This document shows positions 19,115-29,948 of a stretch of DNA of 64,000 nucleotides, one piece after another. A program made the position numbers and the translations under genes. The notes below the pieces were generated by a model that worked only from the letters and a program-made list of their open reading frames with translations, ran no database searches and was not told where the DNA came from. Numbering within the stretch: the stretch's first letter is position 1; every line of letters starts with the position of its first letter. The stretch spans positions 228,222 to 292,221 of the forward strand of contig CAVPJC010000019.1 in the NCBI GenBank assembly GCA_963705155.1, read 5' to 3'. The DNA comes from CAVPJC01 sp963705155 (GTDB lineage Bacteria; Chloroflexota; Anaerolineae; Anaerolineales; UBA4823).

Positions 19115-19875
19115 TCAATCATTTCTTTCAAGTCGCTCGGCAAAGCGGGCTGCCGGAGCGCCATCGATGATGTCGTGGTCGAAGCTCATCGTGGCGCTCA
19201 GATACTGGCGGATTTCGATCCGGCCGTCGATAACACCCGGTTTCTCGGCGATGCCGCCCAGGGTGATCTGCAGGGTATGGTTGGGCACCGGGATGCCCCA
19301 GAAGCCCCCGCTGCCAAACATACCCAGAGCGGTCATCGAGACCGTGCCCATCATCTCTTTCATAACCGCCGGGTTCATGAAAACCACCCGGTAGAACAAC
19401 CGCCGGATGAAGCCCGGCAGCCAGACGAACACGTTGATGAACTTCGACTCGCGGCTGAGGGCGTGGTTGCTCTGAAAGGCGCGTATCTCGTCGTGCAGCT
19501 CTCGGAATGTCATTTTATTCACAGCCCGCAGGATGTGCGGGCGTATGGTCTTGCGGCCCTCGACCTCGACCTCAAACAAAGTGTTCACATCCACATCGTC
19601 GAAGAGCACAAGCTGGTTGCGCCAGCTGCGGTAGGCGTGCATGTACTTATTCGCATCAATGGCGCGGCCCAGGCAGTGGATCATGAAGGCAGTGAACGAC
19701 GGCGCTTCGCCCGTCCGGGTTTTGTGGTCATGATGGCCTGCCGTATGCGGGTGACATCGATTTCAACCAGCCCGTGAACGGTGTGTTTCTGGCGTCCCAT
19801 ACGCCCGCCGTCCACCATGGGGAGCCGGATTCTGGGGAATGGGACAATCTGGTACCCGGGATCATTTTCTGTCAT
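19115..19875 (-). CDS. 2-oxoacid dehydrogenase E2-like acyltransferase (one frameshift)
   Basis: About 253 residues matching only the catalytic domain of E2/CAT-type acyltransferases. There is no lipoyl or peripheral-subunit-binding domain. The C-terminal motif SFDHDIIDGAPAARF corresponds to the family's DHxxxDG active site. MTENDPGYQIVPFPRIRLPM at the N-terminus is in another frame; restoring one A near 19718 joins it to FTAFMIHCLGRAIDANKYM. It starts 3 bases after the glycosyltransferase stop. Free-standing catalytic domains of this type may acylate small molecules or lipids rather than serve a dehydrogenase complex. The substrate is unknown. Confidence 0.75.
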
Positions 19876-19878
19876 CGT

Positions 19879-21143
19879 TTATCCTTCGAGAATTTGAGTG
19901 ATTACCCGGACGGCGTTGCCCACCCCGTCTTCAGCTTTGATCATTCTGCCAAGAGCTGCAGCACGCTGCCCAATCGCCGGTTGGCTGGTTGCCGCCTGGA
20001 TGGCCCGGGCGAGGCGGTCTGCGGTCAGTTTTTTGCCGCGGGATGGGTTCCGGCCCGGCCCCCAGGTCCTTGATCCGTTTTCCCCAGAAGGGTTGGTCCA
20101 CCACAAAGGGCACAACCACAGTGGGTACGCCGGCCCGCAGCCCTTCGGCGGTGGTCCCCGCGCCGCCGTGGTGAACGACCGCCGCCATGCGGGGAAACAG
20201 CCAGGGATGAGGGATCGAATTCGGCGATAAAAACATGCTCCGGCGCCGACTTTGTCTGCAGGCCGCCCCAGCCAGTCAGCAGCAGGCCGCGTTTCCCGCT
20301 GATCTCCAGCGCCTCAAGCACGATCTGGGCGAATTGTTCTGGATTTCCCCCGGCCATACTGCCAAACCCCACATAAACGGGCGCCTCGCCGGCCTCCAGG
20401 AACTTCTGCAGCGACGCGGAGGGCCGCCAGGGACCGGCTTCAGCGAACCAGTACCCGGTGATGTGAACGCTGGCGGGCCAGTCGCCTGGAAAGGGGATCA
20501 CTGCCGGGCTGTAGGCCCCCAACAGGGGTTCGGAGGCGAGGATGCGGTAAAAACTGCTGCCGGCAAAAGGCGGCAGTCCCAGGCGCTTTCGAAAATCATT
20601 GACGAAAGGGCGGTACCACAGCCAGATTAACTGGAGATTCGCAAAGCCAGACAGACGGTTGTGCAGCCCGCCGAGATTGCGCTGCACCGGCCACCCGGCA
20701 GCCGGGAAGAGGCGGGTTGGGAGCATCGGGGTCGGCTCCACATTGATCAATGGGATACTGTGCGCCTCGGCGACCGATTTTGCGAATGGAGCAAATACCG
20801 CCAGTGAGATCAGCGCCTGCGCCTCCCGGCAGGCCTCGAGTAAGTCACCTGCGAGCCGGGGGGCAATGCGCCCGAGCATCGTCCGCATGGCGCGAATCGA
20901 CTGGATGGGATTGGCATTGCCAGCCTGCATAAACTCCCGGCCGGTTTCACTGGCCATGATTTGCTGAACGTCTCCGTGGAGCGCATGAAAAGTCACACCT
21001 TGCTCTTCGACGAAGCTGGCAAAATTCTCGGGGGCAGCCAGCCCGACCTGGTAACCGGCGCGCTGTAACCCTCTGGCTAACACCAGGCAGGGCTGAACAT
21101 CGCCACGGGAACCGGCTGCGAAAATTGTGATGCGCAAGGTCAT
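19879..21143 (-). CDS. UGT/MGT-type glycosyltransferase (two frameshifts)
   Basis: About 420 residues of the GT-B, GT1-like family that includes sterol 3-beta-glucosyltransferases and macrolide glycosyltransferases. The N-terminal Rossmann motif ITIFAAGSRGDVQPCLVLA is intact, as is PVYVGFGSMAGGNPEQF. The nucleotide-sugar signature HHGGAGTTAEGLRAGVP and PFVVDQPFWGKRI appear in a second frame after an indel near 20215. Another indel near 20030 leads to the C-terminus. The acceptor is probably a lipid or small hydrophobic molecule. The following acyltransferase may modify the same product. Confidence 0.85.
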
Positions 21144-21285
21144 GCTCCAAGGGATGGCTGAGGACCGCGTTAAACGATTTATGGGGCTATTTAATCACAT
21201 CAGGCCGGCAAGACATGCTTAAATCTCTGCGTGCTTGCCGCAAACGGCTGGTTGGGTGAGCAGTCGCGGCGCGTCCGGTGGGTAA

Positions 21286-22233
21286 TCATATCCGGGGCGC
21301 AGCGAGCAACTCGGCCGGATCATGCTGGATTATTATACTCTTTCGATAGAGTAGATCCGCCAATCCAAGGGTAAGCAGGACGCTAATAGTATAGGGGATG
21401 GCGCTGATCCAGATGATCAGGGGTAGATCACCATAGGCCAGGCCAACCACAACCAGGTTAATGACGACTGCCAAACCGGTCAGCATCAGCAGCCCACCGG
21501 TCTGGCTGCGAGATGAGTGGGCGCGCACAAACCACAATGGCGCAATAACGGTGAACAGCATTGGAATCAGCGTCTTGTAGGCGGTATATTGGATGGTGCC
21601 GCCAATCTGGCCACTGACTTTTTGATTGACATCCACGAGAAGCTGGAACCCCATGTAAATCGCGCCGATCGCAAACAGCATCACCAACCGGCCATGCTGG
21701 CGTGCCAGGCGTTGGCCAATGACCACCGGAAGCAGCAGTGATATCGCAGCAGAATAGAGCGAAATGATTAGCCATTGACCGGCAACAGACCAGGATAGGC
21801 CATAAAGAACAAAGTATTTACCGCGAACGGCGAGCTGGCCTGCCAGTACCAAAGTAAAGAGCACCCAGGCTACGGATGGTACTGGCTGGTCTCGCATGGC
21901 AACCACCCAGAGGGCAGCCAGTGTTGTCCAGAGCATAAGAAGCACAACCAGCTCAGCCGCTTTTCCGGCCAATATGGATGTCAGCCCTCCGATGACACCC
22001 GCTGCCAGCGCCAAGCCGGCTGCGACTAACATGCCCAGCGCCAATAAGCTCCAGGAAGGCAGACGCCGTTTGTTCCCCAGATACCCGGAAATCACAAATA
22101 CGGCCAGCAGCCCCAGGCCGGCCAGCGTCCATCCTGAGAAATCGGTGCTGAGCCATCCTGATGCTGCCAGGATCCCCGGGCTGATAGCCAGCAGCGCCTT
22201 ATTCCACGATAATAGCGGTCCATTTTGGTTCAT
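21286..22233 (-). CDS. Polytopic membrane protein of unknown family
   Basis: 315 residues with nine or ten hydrophobic helices, for example TLAGLGLLAVFVISGYLG, ELVVLLMLWTTLAALWVV and GLLMLTGLAVVINLVVVGLA. Soluble segments are short and no catalytic motif is evident. It lies between the GH35 enzyme and the glycosyltransferase on the same strand. A role in lipid or glycolipid handling is possible but unsupported. The frame is intact and codon use matches its neighbours. Confidence 0.7.
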   Translation of the reverse strand: MNQNGPLLSWNKALLAISPGILAASGWLSTDFSGWTLAGLGLLAVFVISGYLGNKRRLPSWSLLALGMLVAAGLALAAGVIGGLTSILAGKAAELVVLLMLWTTLAALWVVAMRDQPVPSVAWVLFTLVLAGQLAVRGKYFVLYGLSWSVAGQWLIISLYSAAISLLLPVVIGQRLARQHGRLVMLFAIGAIYMGFQLLVDVNQKVSGQIGGTIQYTAYKTLIPMLFTVIAPLWFVRAHSSRSQTGGLLMLTGLAVVINLVVVGLAYGDLPLIIWISAIPYTISVLLTLGLADLLYRKSIIIQHDPAELLAAPRI

Positions 22234-22325
22234 GTCAGGAGGAGTTCTCTCGATCTTGCAACCAGATTGCCGTTATCTCACTTGGCAAATCAGGGTGGGC
22301 AGTCATTTTGAGATGCAGATGTGGA

Positions 22326-24101
22326 TCACAACTCAGCATGTGAGATGCGGGGATGATCGAGCAGCTCAACGTGCGGGAGCAGGGTATAGTGCAGCTCGAA
22401 GACCACCAGCTCATTCTCCCCGGGATGCAGGAGCGGAGCAGGCAGGTAGAGCGTGTGCTGCGGGCCGCGCTCCCAGTAGCGCCCCAGGTTGAAGCCGTTG
22501 ATCCATACCACGCCTTTGCTCCAGCCCGGCAGACTGACGAAGGTGTCGGCGGGCGCATCCACCTGGAAGCGGCCGCGGTAGAAAGCCGGCCCGAAACATG
22601 CGCCCGCGGCGGCAAAGACCAGGCGGCTCAAATCGGTGAGGGGCAGCGGGAAGATTTCCCAGCCAAACAGGCACTGCCGCCCGAGCACCACCGGCCCGGA
22701 AAGGCCTTTGCGGTCGAGCATCCCCGGCCCAAAGTTGATCCGGCCCATGTTTTCCACCAGGATATCCAGTTGGGTTTCCCCGACGGGCAGCTCCAGGCTG
22801 AGGGTTTCATCCGGAAATTCGCGTTCGAGAACGCCGGCAGGTTTGCCGTCCAGGAAAATCTGCGCCCGGTCGGCCAGACCGTGCAGGTGCAGGTCTTGCG
22901 GCGGGAACGGCCCCTTCAGGCGGGTGCGGTATAAGATGAAGCCGTAATCCTGATCCAGGTATTCCATCGGCTCGGGTGCGGGGCGCAGCACCGGCTGTGA
23001 CAGGGCTGCCAGGTTTGTGAAGAGCGGGGCGCACTCCTCCAGCTTCACGCTGCCGTAGGCCTGTTTGGGCAGGGGCGCGGGCAGCTCCAGTTCGGGCAGG
23101 GGCGTATGGCGGACGATGATCTCGCGCAGGGCGAAGAACTTGGGGGTCAGATCGCCGCTCTCGTTGAGCGGGGCATCATAATCGTAGCTGGTGACCGTGG
23201 CGCGGTAGGGGTTGGGCCAGCCGTTGGCGCCGTTCATAAAGCCAAAATTGGTGCCGCCGTGAGCCATATACAGGTTGAAGGAAGCCCCGCTCTGCAGGAT
23301 GGTTTCCAGGTTGTCACCGGTCGTTTCCCCGGCCTGGAGGGTATCGAGGGCGGTGGTGTGGTGATCTTCACCCCAGTGATCGAACCAGCCGTCCCAGAAT
23401 TCGGTCACCAGCAGCGGGCCTGCCGGCTGGTGCTGGCGCAGTTTTTCGAAGGCCTGCAGCGGGCGGGCGGCGAAATTCACCGTCTTGAAGACATCCGGCA
23501 GTCCGCCTGCCGCGAGCATGTCATCGCCGGGGCCGTCGGCGGTGAAGAGCGGCGCGTCGATGCCGCCGCCGCGCAGGCCCTCTGCCAGGCGCTGCAGGTA
23601 AGCCTGGTCGTTGCCGTAGCTGCCGTATTCGTTCTCCACCTGCACGGCGATCACAGGTCCGCCGCGGCTGGCCTGCAGGGGCAGAATGTGCGGCAGCAGG
23701 GCCGCGAAATATCGCTCAACGGCTGCCAGGAAGGCCGGGTGGGAGCAGCGCAGGCGCATGCCGGGGTCTTTGAGCAGCCAGGCCGGCAGCCCGCCAAGCT
23801 CCCATTCCGCGCAAATATATGGGCCGGGGCGCAGCAGCACCTTGAAACCGATCCTGGCAGCCAGACGCAGGTAACCCGCCAGGTCGAGGCCGCCGGTGAA
23901 GTTGAATTGCCCCGGGCGCGGCTCGTGCAGGTTCCAGGCCACGTAGGTTTCGAGGGTGTTCAGCCCCAGGAGGCGCAGTTTTAGCAGCCGGTCTTCCCAG
24001 TACTCGGGCGGGATGCGGAAGTAGTGCATCGCGCCCGAGAAGATGCGGAAGGGCTGCCCATCGAGCAGGAAGTGGTCGTCCTGTATGCTAAAAGCGCCCA
24101 T
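22326..24101 (-). CDS. Beta-galactosidase, GH35
   Basis: 591 residues, intact. A TIM-barrel GH35 domain starts with HYFRIPPEYWEDRL and LRPGPYICAEWELGGLPAWL. The predicted acid/base is E158 in VENEYGSYG and the nucleophile is E234 in LVTEFWDGWFDHWG. C-terminal jelly-roll domains (about 400-591) carry the usual WINGFNLGRYW. There is no signal peptide, so it should hydrolyse terminal beta-galactosides in the cytoplasm after import. The start codon overlaps the EEP gene stop by one base, which implies translational coupling. Confidence 0.95.
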   Translation of the reverse strand: MGAFSIQDDHFLLDGQPFRIFSGAMHYFRIPPEYWEDRLLKLRLLGLNTLETYVAWNLHEPRPGQFNFTGGLDLAGYLRLAARIGFKVLLRPGPYICAEWELGGLPAWLLKDPGMRLRCSHPAFLAAVERYFAALLPHILPLQASRGGPVIAVQVENEYGSYGNDQAYLQRLAEGLRGGGIDAPLFTADGPGDDMLAAGGLPDVFKTVNFAARPLQAFEKLRQHQPAGPLLVTEFWDGWFDHWGEDHHTTALDTLQAGETTGDNLETILQSGASFNLYMAHGGTNFGFMNGANGWPNPYRATVTSYDYDAPLNESGDLTPKFFALREIIVRHTPLPELELPAPLPKQAYGSVKLEECAPLFTNLAALSQPVLRPAPEPMEYLDQDYGFILYRTRLKGPFPPQDLHLHGLADRAQIFLDGKPAGVLEREFPDETLSLELPVGETQLDILVENMGRINFGPGMLDRKGLSGPVVLGRQCLFGWEIFPLPLTDLSRLVFAAAGACFGPAFYRGRFQVDAPADTFVSLPGWSKGVVWINGFNLGRYWERGPQHTLYLPAPLLHPGENELVVFELHYTLLPHVELLDHPRISHAEL

Positions 24102-25030
24102 CAGCCCAGCAAGAAGCTGCTCACCACCGAGCGGTGATCCGATGGGTAGGGCGTCACGATGATATCGGCGGCCTCGGGCGCCTCGCCAACGATTTCCACG
24201 CTTTGCAGGGTAGCCCCTTCGCCGCCCATAAAAACGAAATCGATGCGGTCGTGGATGTCGTTGGGGTCATCGGGGCTGGTGAGCGGCGTCCAGGTGTGGC
24301 CGCGCTGGCGCACCTCATCTGGAAAGAGTTTGCGGTAGGTGTCTTGCATGCCGGCTCCAACCACAGCCAGGGTAGAGGGGTAGGCCACCTTCAGCGGGCA
24401 TTTGCCCGCCGCCGCCGCGGCCGCGGTCCAATCCAGGTGAGATGGCTCGTTGAAATCGCCGGTCAGGAAGGTTGGCAGCCCCTCCTTGAGGGCAGTCTTC
24501 AACTCGCCCACCATTTCAGCCACCTGGGCGCCGCGCGCATCCAGAGCCGCCTGCACCACCTGGGCTTCGGTGTGCAGGGCCGGCTGGCCTTCATAGGGGA
24601 TATCCATCACCTGGTAGGGCTGGTAGGGCCAGTAGGCCAGGTGGGCGTTGAACATGTACACCTGGCGCCCGGAGGGCAGTCCAATTTTGGCGCCCCAGCC
24701 GAGCGGCGTGGTCGAAAGCAGATTGTGCCGGGTGAGGATGCCGCGCCGGCTGCCCTGGTCGAAAAACTGCCAGCCAAGCATCTGCGCCAGCCGGGCGCCG
24801 TTATCGGGGCGTTCCACGGGATGATCGGGCCATTTCAGCTGCGGGGCAGCCTGGCCTGGAACATCGGGGGCGAAGTACTCGGGCGTCAGGCCGTGAGTTT
24901 CCTGCAGGCCGACGATATCTGCCCTGGCAGCCAGGATGACGGCGGCGCTCTGTTCGAGCGGCTGGCGTCCGGCGTCGCCTCCGTGCCACAGGTTAAAAGA
25001 CATCACTCGCAAGGTAGTAGCTGTGCTCAT
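24101..25030 (-). CDS. Endonuclease/exonuclease/phosphatase-fold hydrolase
   Basis: 309 residues of the EEP (DNase I-like) superfamily. Motifs seen are LRVMSFNLWHGG (metal Asn), ADIVGLQETHG (metal Glu), FLTGDFNEPSHLDW (catalytic Asp and Asn) and the terminal SDHRSVVSSF (Asp-His). The start at 25030 has GAGAGAGG upstream; a further in-frame ATG at 25051 is less well placed. No signal peptide is visible. Such proteins hydrolyse phosphodiesters of lipids, sugars or nucleic acids. In this locus a phosphorylated sugar or lipid head-group is plausible but unproven. Confidence 0.85.
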   Translation of the reverse strand: MSTATTLRVMSFNLWHGGDAGRQPLEQSAAVILAARADIVGLQETHGLTPEYFAPDVPGQAAPQLKWPDHPVERPDNGARLAQMLGWQFFDQGSRRGILTRHNLLSTTPLGWGAKIGLPSGRQVYMFNAHLAYWPYQPYQVMDIPYEGQPALHTEAQVVQAALDARGAQVAEMVGELKTALKEGLPTFLTGDFNEPSHLDWTAAAAAAGKCPLKVAYPSTLAVVGAGMQDTYRKLFPDEVRQRGHTWTPLTSPDDPNDIHDRIDFVFMGGEGATLQSVEIVGEAPEAADIIVTPYPSDHRSVVSSFLLG

Positions 25031-25043
25031 CGGTGAACCTCTC

Positions 25044-25898
25044 TCAGGCAAAGAGCGGCTCGTACTGGCCTGCCGAGGCGATCAGCTTCTCTTGCTCTGC
25101 TGCGCTCATCGGTTTGAAATTCTCGCAGGCCTGCAGCATAATCGGGAATATCTGGGTATCGCCGGCGGTGCAGAGACCGGTGACATCCTGCGAAAGGGCG
25201 AAGTTGACCGCGGTTTGAATATCGGCCGGTTCTTCGAAGGGCTTGTACCAGGTGTTGCGGGTGTGCGGCTGGTCGCCCCACGGCTGGCGGGTGATGGATT
25301 TAATGATCATCACGCCCACATCGCGTGCCCGGCAGGTTTTGAGCAACTCATCGGCATTTTTGCGAAATTCGGGGTTGGCGTATTGTACGAAATTGATCGG
25401 GAAGAGCACGGTGTCAAAATCGAAGCGGTGCAGGGCTTCCAGGAAGACCCTGGGCGAATCGATGCCATGACCGGTGATGCCCAGCCAGGTGGTCAGACCC
25501 TGTTCGCGCGCCTTGAGCAAGGTTTGCAGGCTGCCGCCCGGGCCTGTCACCAGGTCCAGCTCTTCCATGGTGTTGACGGCGTGCGCCTGGTACAGGTCAA
25601 AACGGTCGACCTGCAGGCGTTCCAGCGAGCGGTTCAGCTCAGCCCAGGCGCTCTCCTGGTTGCGCTCGTAGGTTTTGCAGCCCAGAAAGAAGCGCTGGCG
25701 CTCGGTGCGCATCCAGGGTCCAATTCGGTTCTTCGGCCTGCCCGTAGGAGGGAGCCACATCGATATGGTTGATGCCGTGCGAGATGACCAGCTCCATGGT
25801 CTGGTCGGCTTCAGATTGGGGAGCTCCCAGAAAGCTGCCGCGCCGAAGATGGCGACGGTGCTCATGTGGCCTGTGCGGCCAAAGCGACGGGTTTCCAT
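25044..25898 (-). CDS. Aldo/keto reductase (paired frameshifts inside)
   Basis: About 284 residues. The start METRRFGRTGHMSTVAIFGAA is typical of aldo-keto reductases. The C-terminal two thirds is intact with VDRFDLYQAHAV, GHGIDSP, DTVLFPINFVQY and ICTA-like QDVTGLCTAGD. Between about 25740 and 25835 the sequence reads in a wrong frame. Restoring one C and removing one base recovers LVISHGINHIDVAPSYGQAEERIGPWM, which contains the catalytic Asp and Tyr. The enzyme would reduce a sugar or aldehyde with NAD(P)H. It lies 13 bases after the PHP gene and overlaps nothing. Confidence 0.8.
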   Translation of the reverse strand: METRRFGRTGHMSTVAIFGAAAFWELPNLKPTRPWSWSSRTASTISMWLPPTGRPKNRIGPWMRTERQRFFLGCKTYERNQESAWAELNRSLERLQVDRFDLYQAHAVNTMEELDLVTGPGGSLQTLLKAREQGLTTWLGITGHGIDSPRVFLEALHRFDFDTVLFPINFVQYANPEFRKNADELLKTCRARDVGVMIIKSITRQPWGDQPHTRNTWYKPFEEPADIQTAVNFALSQDVTGLCTAGDTQIFPIMLQACENFKPMSAAEQEKLIASAGQYEPLFA

Positions 25899-25911
25899 CA
25901 GTTGCCTCCGT

Positions 25912-26980
25912 TCATGGAATATAATCTCCAAAGCGCGGGCTGCCCGGAGTGGGGGCGGGACCGCTGAAGATGGGGTTGGTCACCGCAAGGATGCGCCCTG
26001 CCTCGTCCAGCACATCCAGGCGGTGCCAGGCAAATACCTGCGCATCCAGCGGCACACGCCAGAAAGCCTGGATGGGGGCAGGCGCCTGGATTTCGGCGGC
26101 AGTCAGGCCGTTGCGAACAAGACGCACGGTCAGGAGGCCCTGGCTGCCATCCAGGGGACCCTGGATGCCATCCACTTGAGCTGTAAATTCCACCACACCG
26201 CTTGCCTGGCCCAGATCAGCGCCCATCAGGTGCTGGGCTGCCATCCAGGCTGGCGCTGAATTCCACCACCGGGCCCATGCTGAAATAAGCCCGGCGCTGG
26301 CGCAATCCCTCCAGGATACCTGCCACGCTCAAATCCTGCGCATAGACCACAGTCACCGGCGCGCCGACGCGCATGGCGGGCAGCTCGGGGTCGGGCTTGG
26401 TGAACGGGCTGTGAAAATCACTCCCGCCGATGTTGGTCACGCGGTAGCCGGCGTTGAGCCAGTTGCTCCACAGCGCCACGGCGCGCGGGTTTTCCACCCG
26501 GTTGTCGGGGTAGGAGGGGTCGTTCCAGTTCTCCATGCAGTCCAGCTCGGCCACGCTCACCTCCAGGTCGCGCACTTCCCAGGGCTGCAGCAGCGGGTGG
26601 TTGACCGATGTGACCAGGTTTTCGGAGCGAGCCTGCCGCAGCAGCTGGCTGACGGTGTGGGGCGCCTTCATGCAGTAGCGGCTGCGGTCAAACCAGTCCA
26701 TCCATTTCGACCAGCCGTTCATGCCAAAAATATTGAAATGACCATCCAGCAGGGTCACTTCGATCCCCGGCAGGATCAGCACCGGGGTTTCGATGGTCTG
26801 CTCAAAGGCCGCAATCGTATTGTGGTCGGTGATCGCCAGGAAATCCAGCCCTTCAGCGAGAGCGACATCCATCAATTCCTGGGGAGAGTAGATGCCGTCT
26901 GAGCAGGTGGTGTGGGCGTGAAAATCGCCGCGGTACCAGCCGGGTCCGGAGCGCACGGGGGATGGATTGCTTTCAGCCAT
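25912..26980 (-). CDS. PHP-domain metal-dependent phosphoesterase (one frameshift)
   Basis: About 356 residues. The PHP domain (residues 15-240) has all metal motifs: GDFHAHTTCSDG, AITDHN, LPGIEVT, VNHPLL and GGSDFHS. One extra C near 26233 shifts the frame; after correction a C-terminal domain of about 110 beta-rich residues follows (VEFTAQVDGIQG to FGDYIP). Free PHP proteins hydrolyse phosphate monoesters or nucleotides with three metals. It sits 27 bases downstream of the ABC ATPase OppF-like gene, so it is part of the same operon. Confidence 0.85.
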
Positions 26981-27007
26981 AAGGAGAGTCCTTTCGATGG
27001 GTTAGGG

Positions 27008-27989
<982 letters not shown>

Positions 27990-28000
<11 letters not shown>

Positions 28001-28994
28001 GTTCGGACCTCAGTTTTTCGGCCAGGAAACAGGCCGAAATGTGGCGGTCAGGGAGTGAGACCAGCGGCGGCACCTCCTGCCAGCAGCGATCGAAGACGTA
28101 CTGGCAGCGCGCAGCAAAGGGGCAGTGCGCCAGGGGTGTGGTGATATCGGGAGGCACGCCGGGTATATTGGCCAGTTTTTCGCCCGGCGCCAGGTTCATG
28201 CGCGGCAGAGCCTTCAGCAGCCCGCGCGTATACGGATGGCTGGGGCGGCTGTAGAGCTCATCCACCTGGGCCAGCTCCACCACGGTGCCGCCGTACATCA
28301 CCAGCACCCGGTCTGCCAGCCCTGCCACCACCCCCAGATCGTGGGTAATCCAGATGATCGAGAGGTTGAGCTTGTCACGCAGCGAGACCACCAGGTCCAC
28401 AATCTGGGCCTGGATGGTGACATCCAGGGCGGTGGTGGGCTCATCGGCAATCAGGATCTTGGGCAGGCAGGCTATGGCGATGGCGATCATCACGCGCTGG
28501 CGCATACCGCCGGAGAGCTGGTGCGGGTAGTTGTGCACCCGCTGCGGGGCATCGGGTATTCTGACCAGCTCCAGCAGCTCAACCGCCTGGCGGCTGGCTT
28601 TTTCCTTGTCGTAGCCCAGATGCTCCTCCAGGCTCTCGGCGATCTGCTGCCCGATGGTCATCACCGGGTTGAGCGAATTGAGCGGGTCTTGAAAGATAAA
28701 GCCAATTTGCCCGCCGCGCACTTTGCGCAGTTCCTTCTTGCTCAGTTTGAGCAGGTCTTTCTGAACGAAGCCGTCATTGAAGATGGCTGTGCCCGAGGCG
28801 ATCTTGCCGGAGATTCTGGGGATGAGCCCCAACAGCGACATGGTGGAGACGCTCTTCCCGCTGCCGCTTTCGCCGACAATCGCCAGCGTTTCGCCTGGGA
28901 AGAGATCGAATGAGACCCGGTTGACGGCGTAGATCACGCCTTCCGGGGTATTGAATTGGACAGACAGGTCTTTGACTTCGAGGAGGGTATCCAT
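27990..28994 (-). CDS. Oligopeptide-type ABC transporter ATP-binding protein, OppD/DppD family
   Basis: 334 residues from the ATG at 28994 (MDTLLEVKDLSVQFN). An upstream in-frame start at 29042 would overlap the permease gene. Walker A is AIVGESGSGKSVSTM, the signature is HQLSGGMRQRVMIAIA, Walker B is ILIADEPTTALDVT and the H-loop is IIWITHDLGVV. The C-terminal OppD/F domain has CPFAARCQYVFDRC. It forms a heterodimer with the following OppF-type ATPase on the OppB-OppC channel. The frame is intact. Confidence 0.95.
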
Positions 28995-29001
28995 GTGTGG
29001 G

Positions 29002-29919
29002 TTATTTCCGGGCGCGGCGCAGGCGGGGGTCGAGGATATCACGCAGCCAGTCGCCCATAAGGTTCATACCCAGGGCGGTGAACATGATCGCCAACCCGGG
29101 GAACATGGCCATCCAGGGGAAGGAGACCACATATTCGCGGGCGGCATTGAGCATATTGCCCCAACTGGGCACACTGGGCGGCACGCTCAGCCCCAGGAAC
29201 CCCAGACCGGCTTCGTAGAAGATCATATTGGACATTTCCAGGGTTCCCAGCGTAATGATCGGGCCGATCAGGTTGGGCAGGATCTGGTCGAAAAGAATGC
29301 GCCCCGTGCGCGCTCCCATGCCAACGGCTGCCTCCACATAGCCCGCTTCACGGGCGCGCAGCACCTCGCTGCGCACCACACGCACAAAGACGGGCGAATT
29401 GGTGAAACCAAAAATGAGAATCACGTTGAGCAGGCTGCGCCCGAGCACGGCGGCAATCACCACCACCAGCAGCAGGTAGGGGATGCCCAACAATACATTG
29501 ACCAGGTTCACCACCACACTGTCGACCCGGCCCCCCAGGTAGCCGGCGAGCATGCCCACCGTCAGGCCCACGCTGCTGGCAAGCAGCACGCCAAATACAC
29601 CCACGGTGAGCGAAACCCGGCTGCCATAGACGATGCGCGAAAACAGGTCGCGGCCCAGCGGGTCGGTGCCAAAAGGATGATCCCAGGAGCCTTTTTCATA
29701 CCAGGCGGGCGGGAGTTTGCCCTCTTTGAGGTTCTGTTTGACCGGATCATACGGGCTGATCTGCTCAGCAAATACGGCGGCAATCACCAGAAGAATAACC
29801 ACCAGCATACCAAAGGCGCCGCCCCAATCGCGCCGCACCAGTTTGATAAAATACCTCAGGCGGGCCTGCCAGGAATTCTGGCTTTTTTCCAGAAGCGTAC
29901 CGTATAAAGGTTGTGACAT
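29002..29919 (-). CDS. Oligopeptide-type ABC permease, OppC/DppC family
   Basis: 305 residues, six predicted TM helices. The conserved first-loop motif HPFGTDPLGRDLFSRIVYGSR identifies OppC. The EAA-type coupling loop lies around REAGYVEAAVGMGARTGRILF, and the end DWLRDILDPRLRRARK is typical. The gene follows the OppB-type gene by 29 bases and precedes the ATPases. The frame is intact, unlike the equivalent gene of the island at 9.3-10.2 kb. Confidence 0.95.
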   Translation of the reverse strand: MSQPLYGTLLEKSQNSWQARLRYFIKLVRRDWGGAFGMLVVILLVIAAVFAEQISPYDPVKQNLKEGKLPPAWYEKGSWDHPFGTDPLGRDLFSRIVYGSRVSLTVGVFGVLLASSVGLTVGMLAGYLGGRVDSVVVNLVNVLLGIPYLLLVVVIAAVLGRSLLNVILIFGFTNSPVFVRVVRSEVLRAREAGYVEAAVGMGARTGRILFDQILPNLIGPIITLGTLEMSNMIFYEAGLGFLGLSVPPSVPSWGNMLNAAREYVVSFPWMAMFPGLAIMFTALGMNLMGDWLRDILDPRLRRARK

Positions 29920-29948
29920 GCAATCTCTCCGCTGAGCCGGATGGATAA

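Noticed and set aside
28125..29907. Long plus-strand frames opposite the opp-type genes
   Set aside because: They are shadows of intact minus-strand ATPase and permease genes with complete motif sets.
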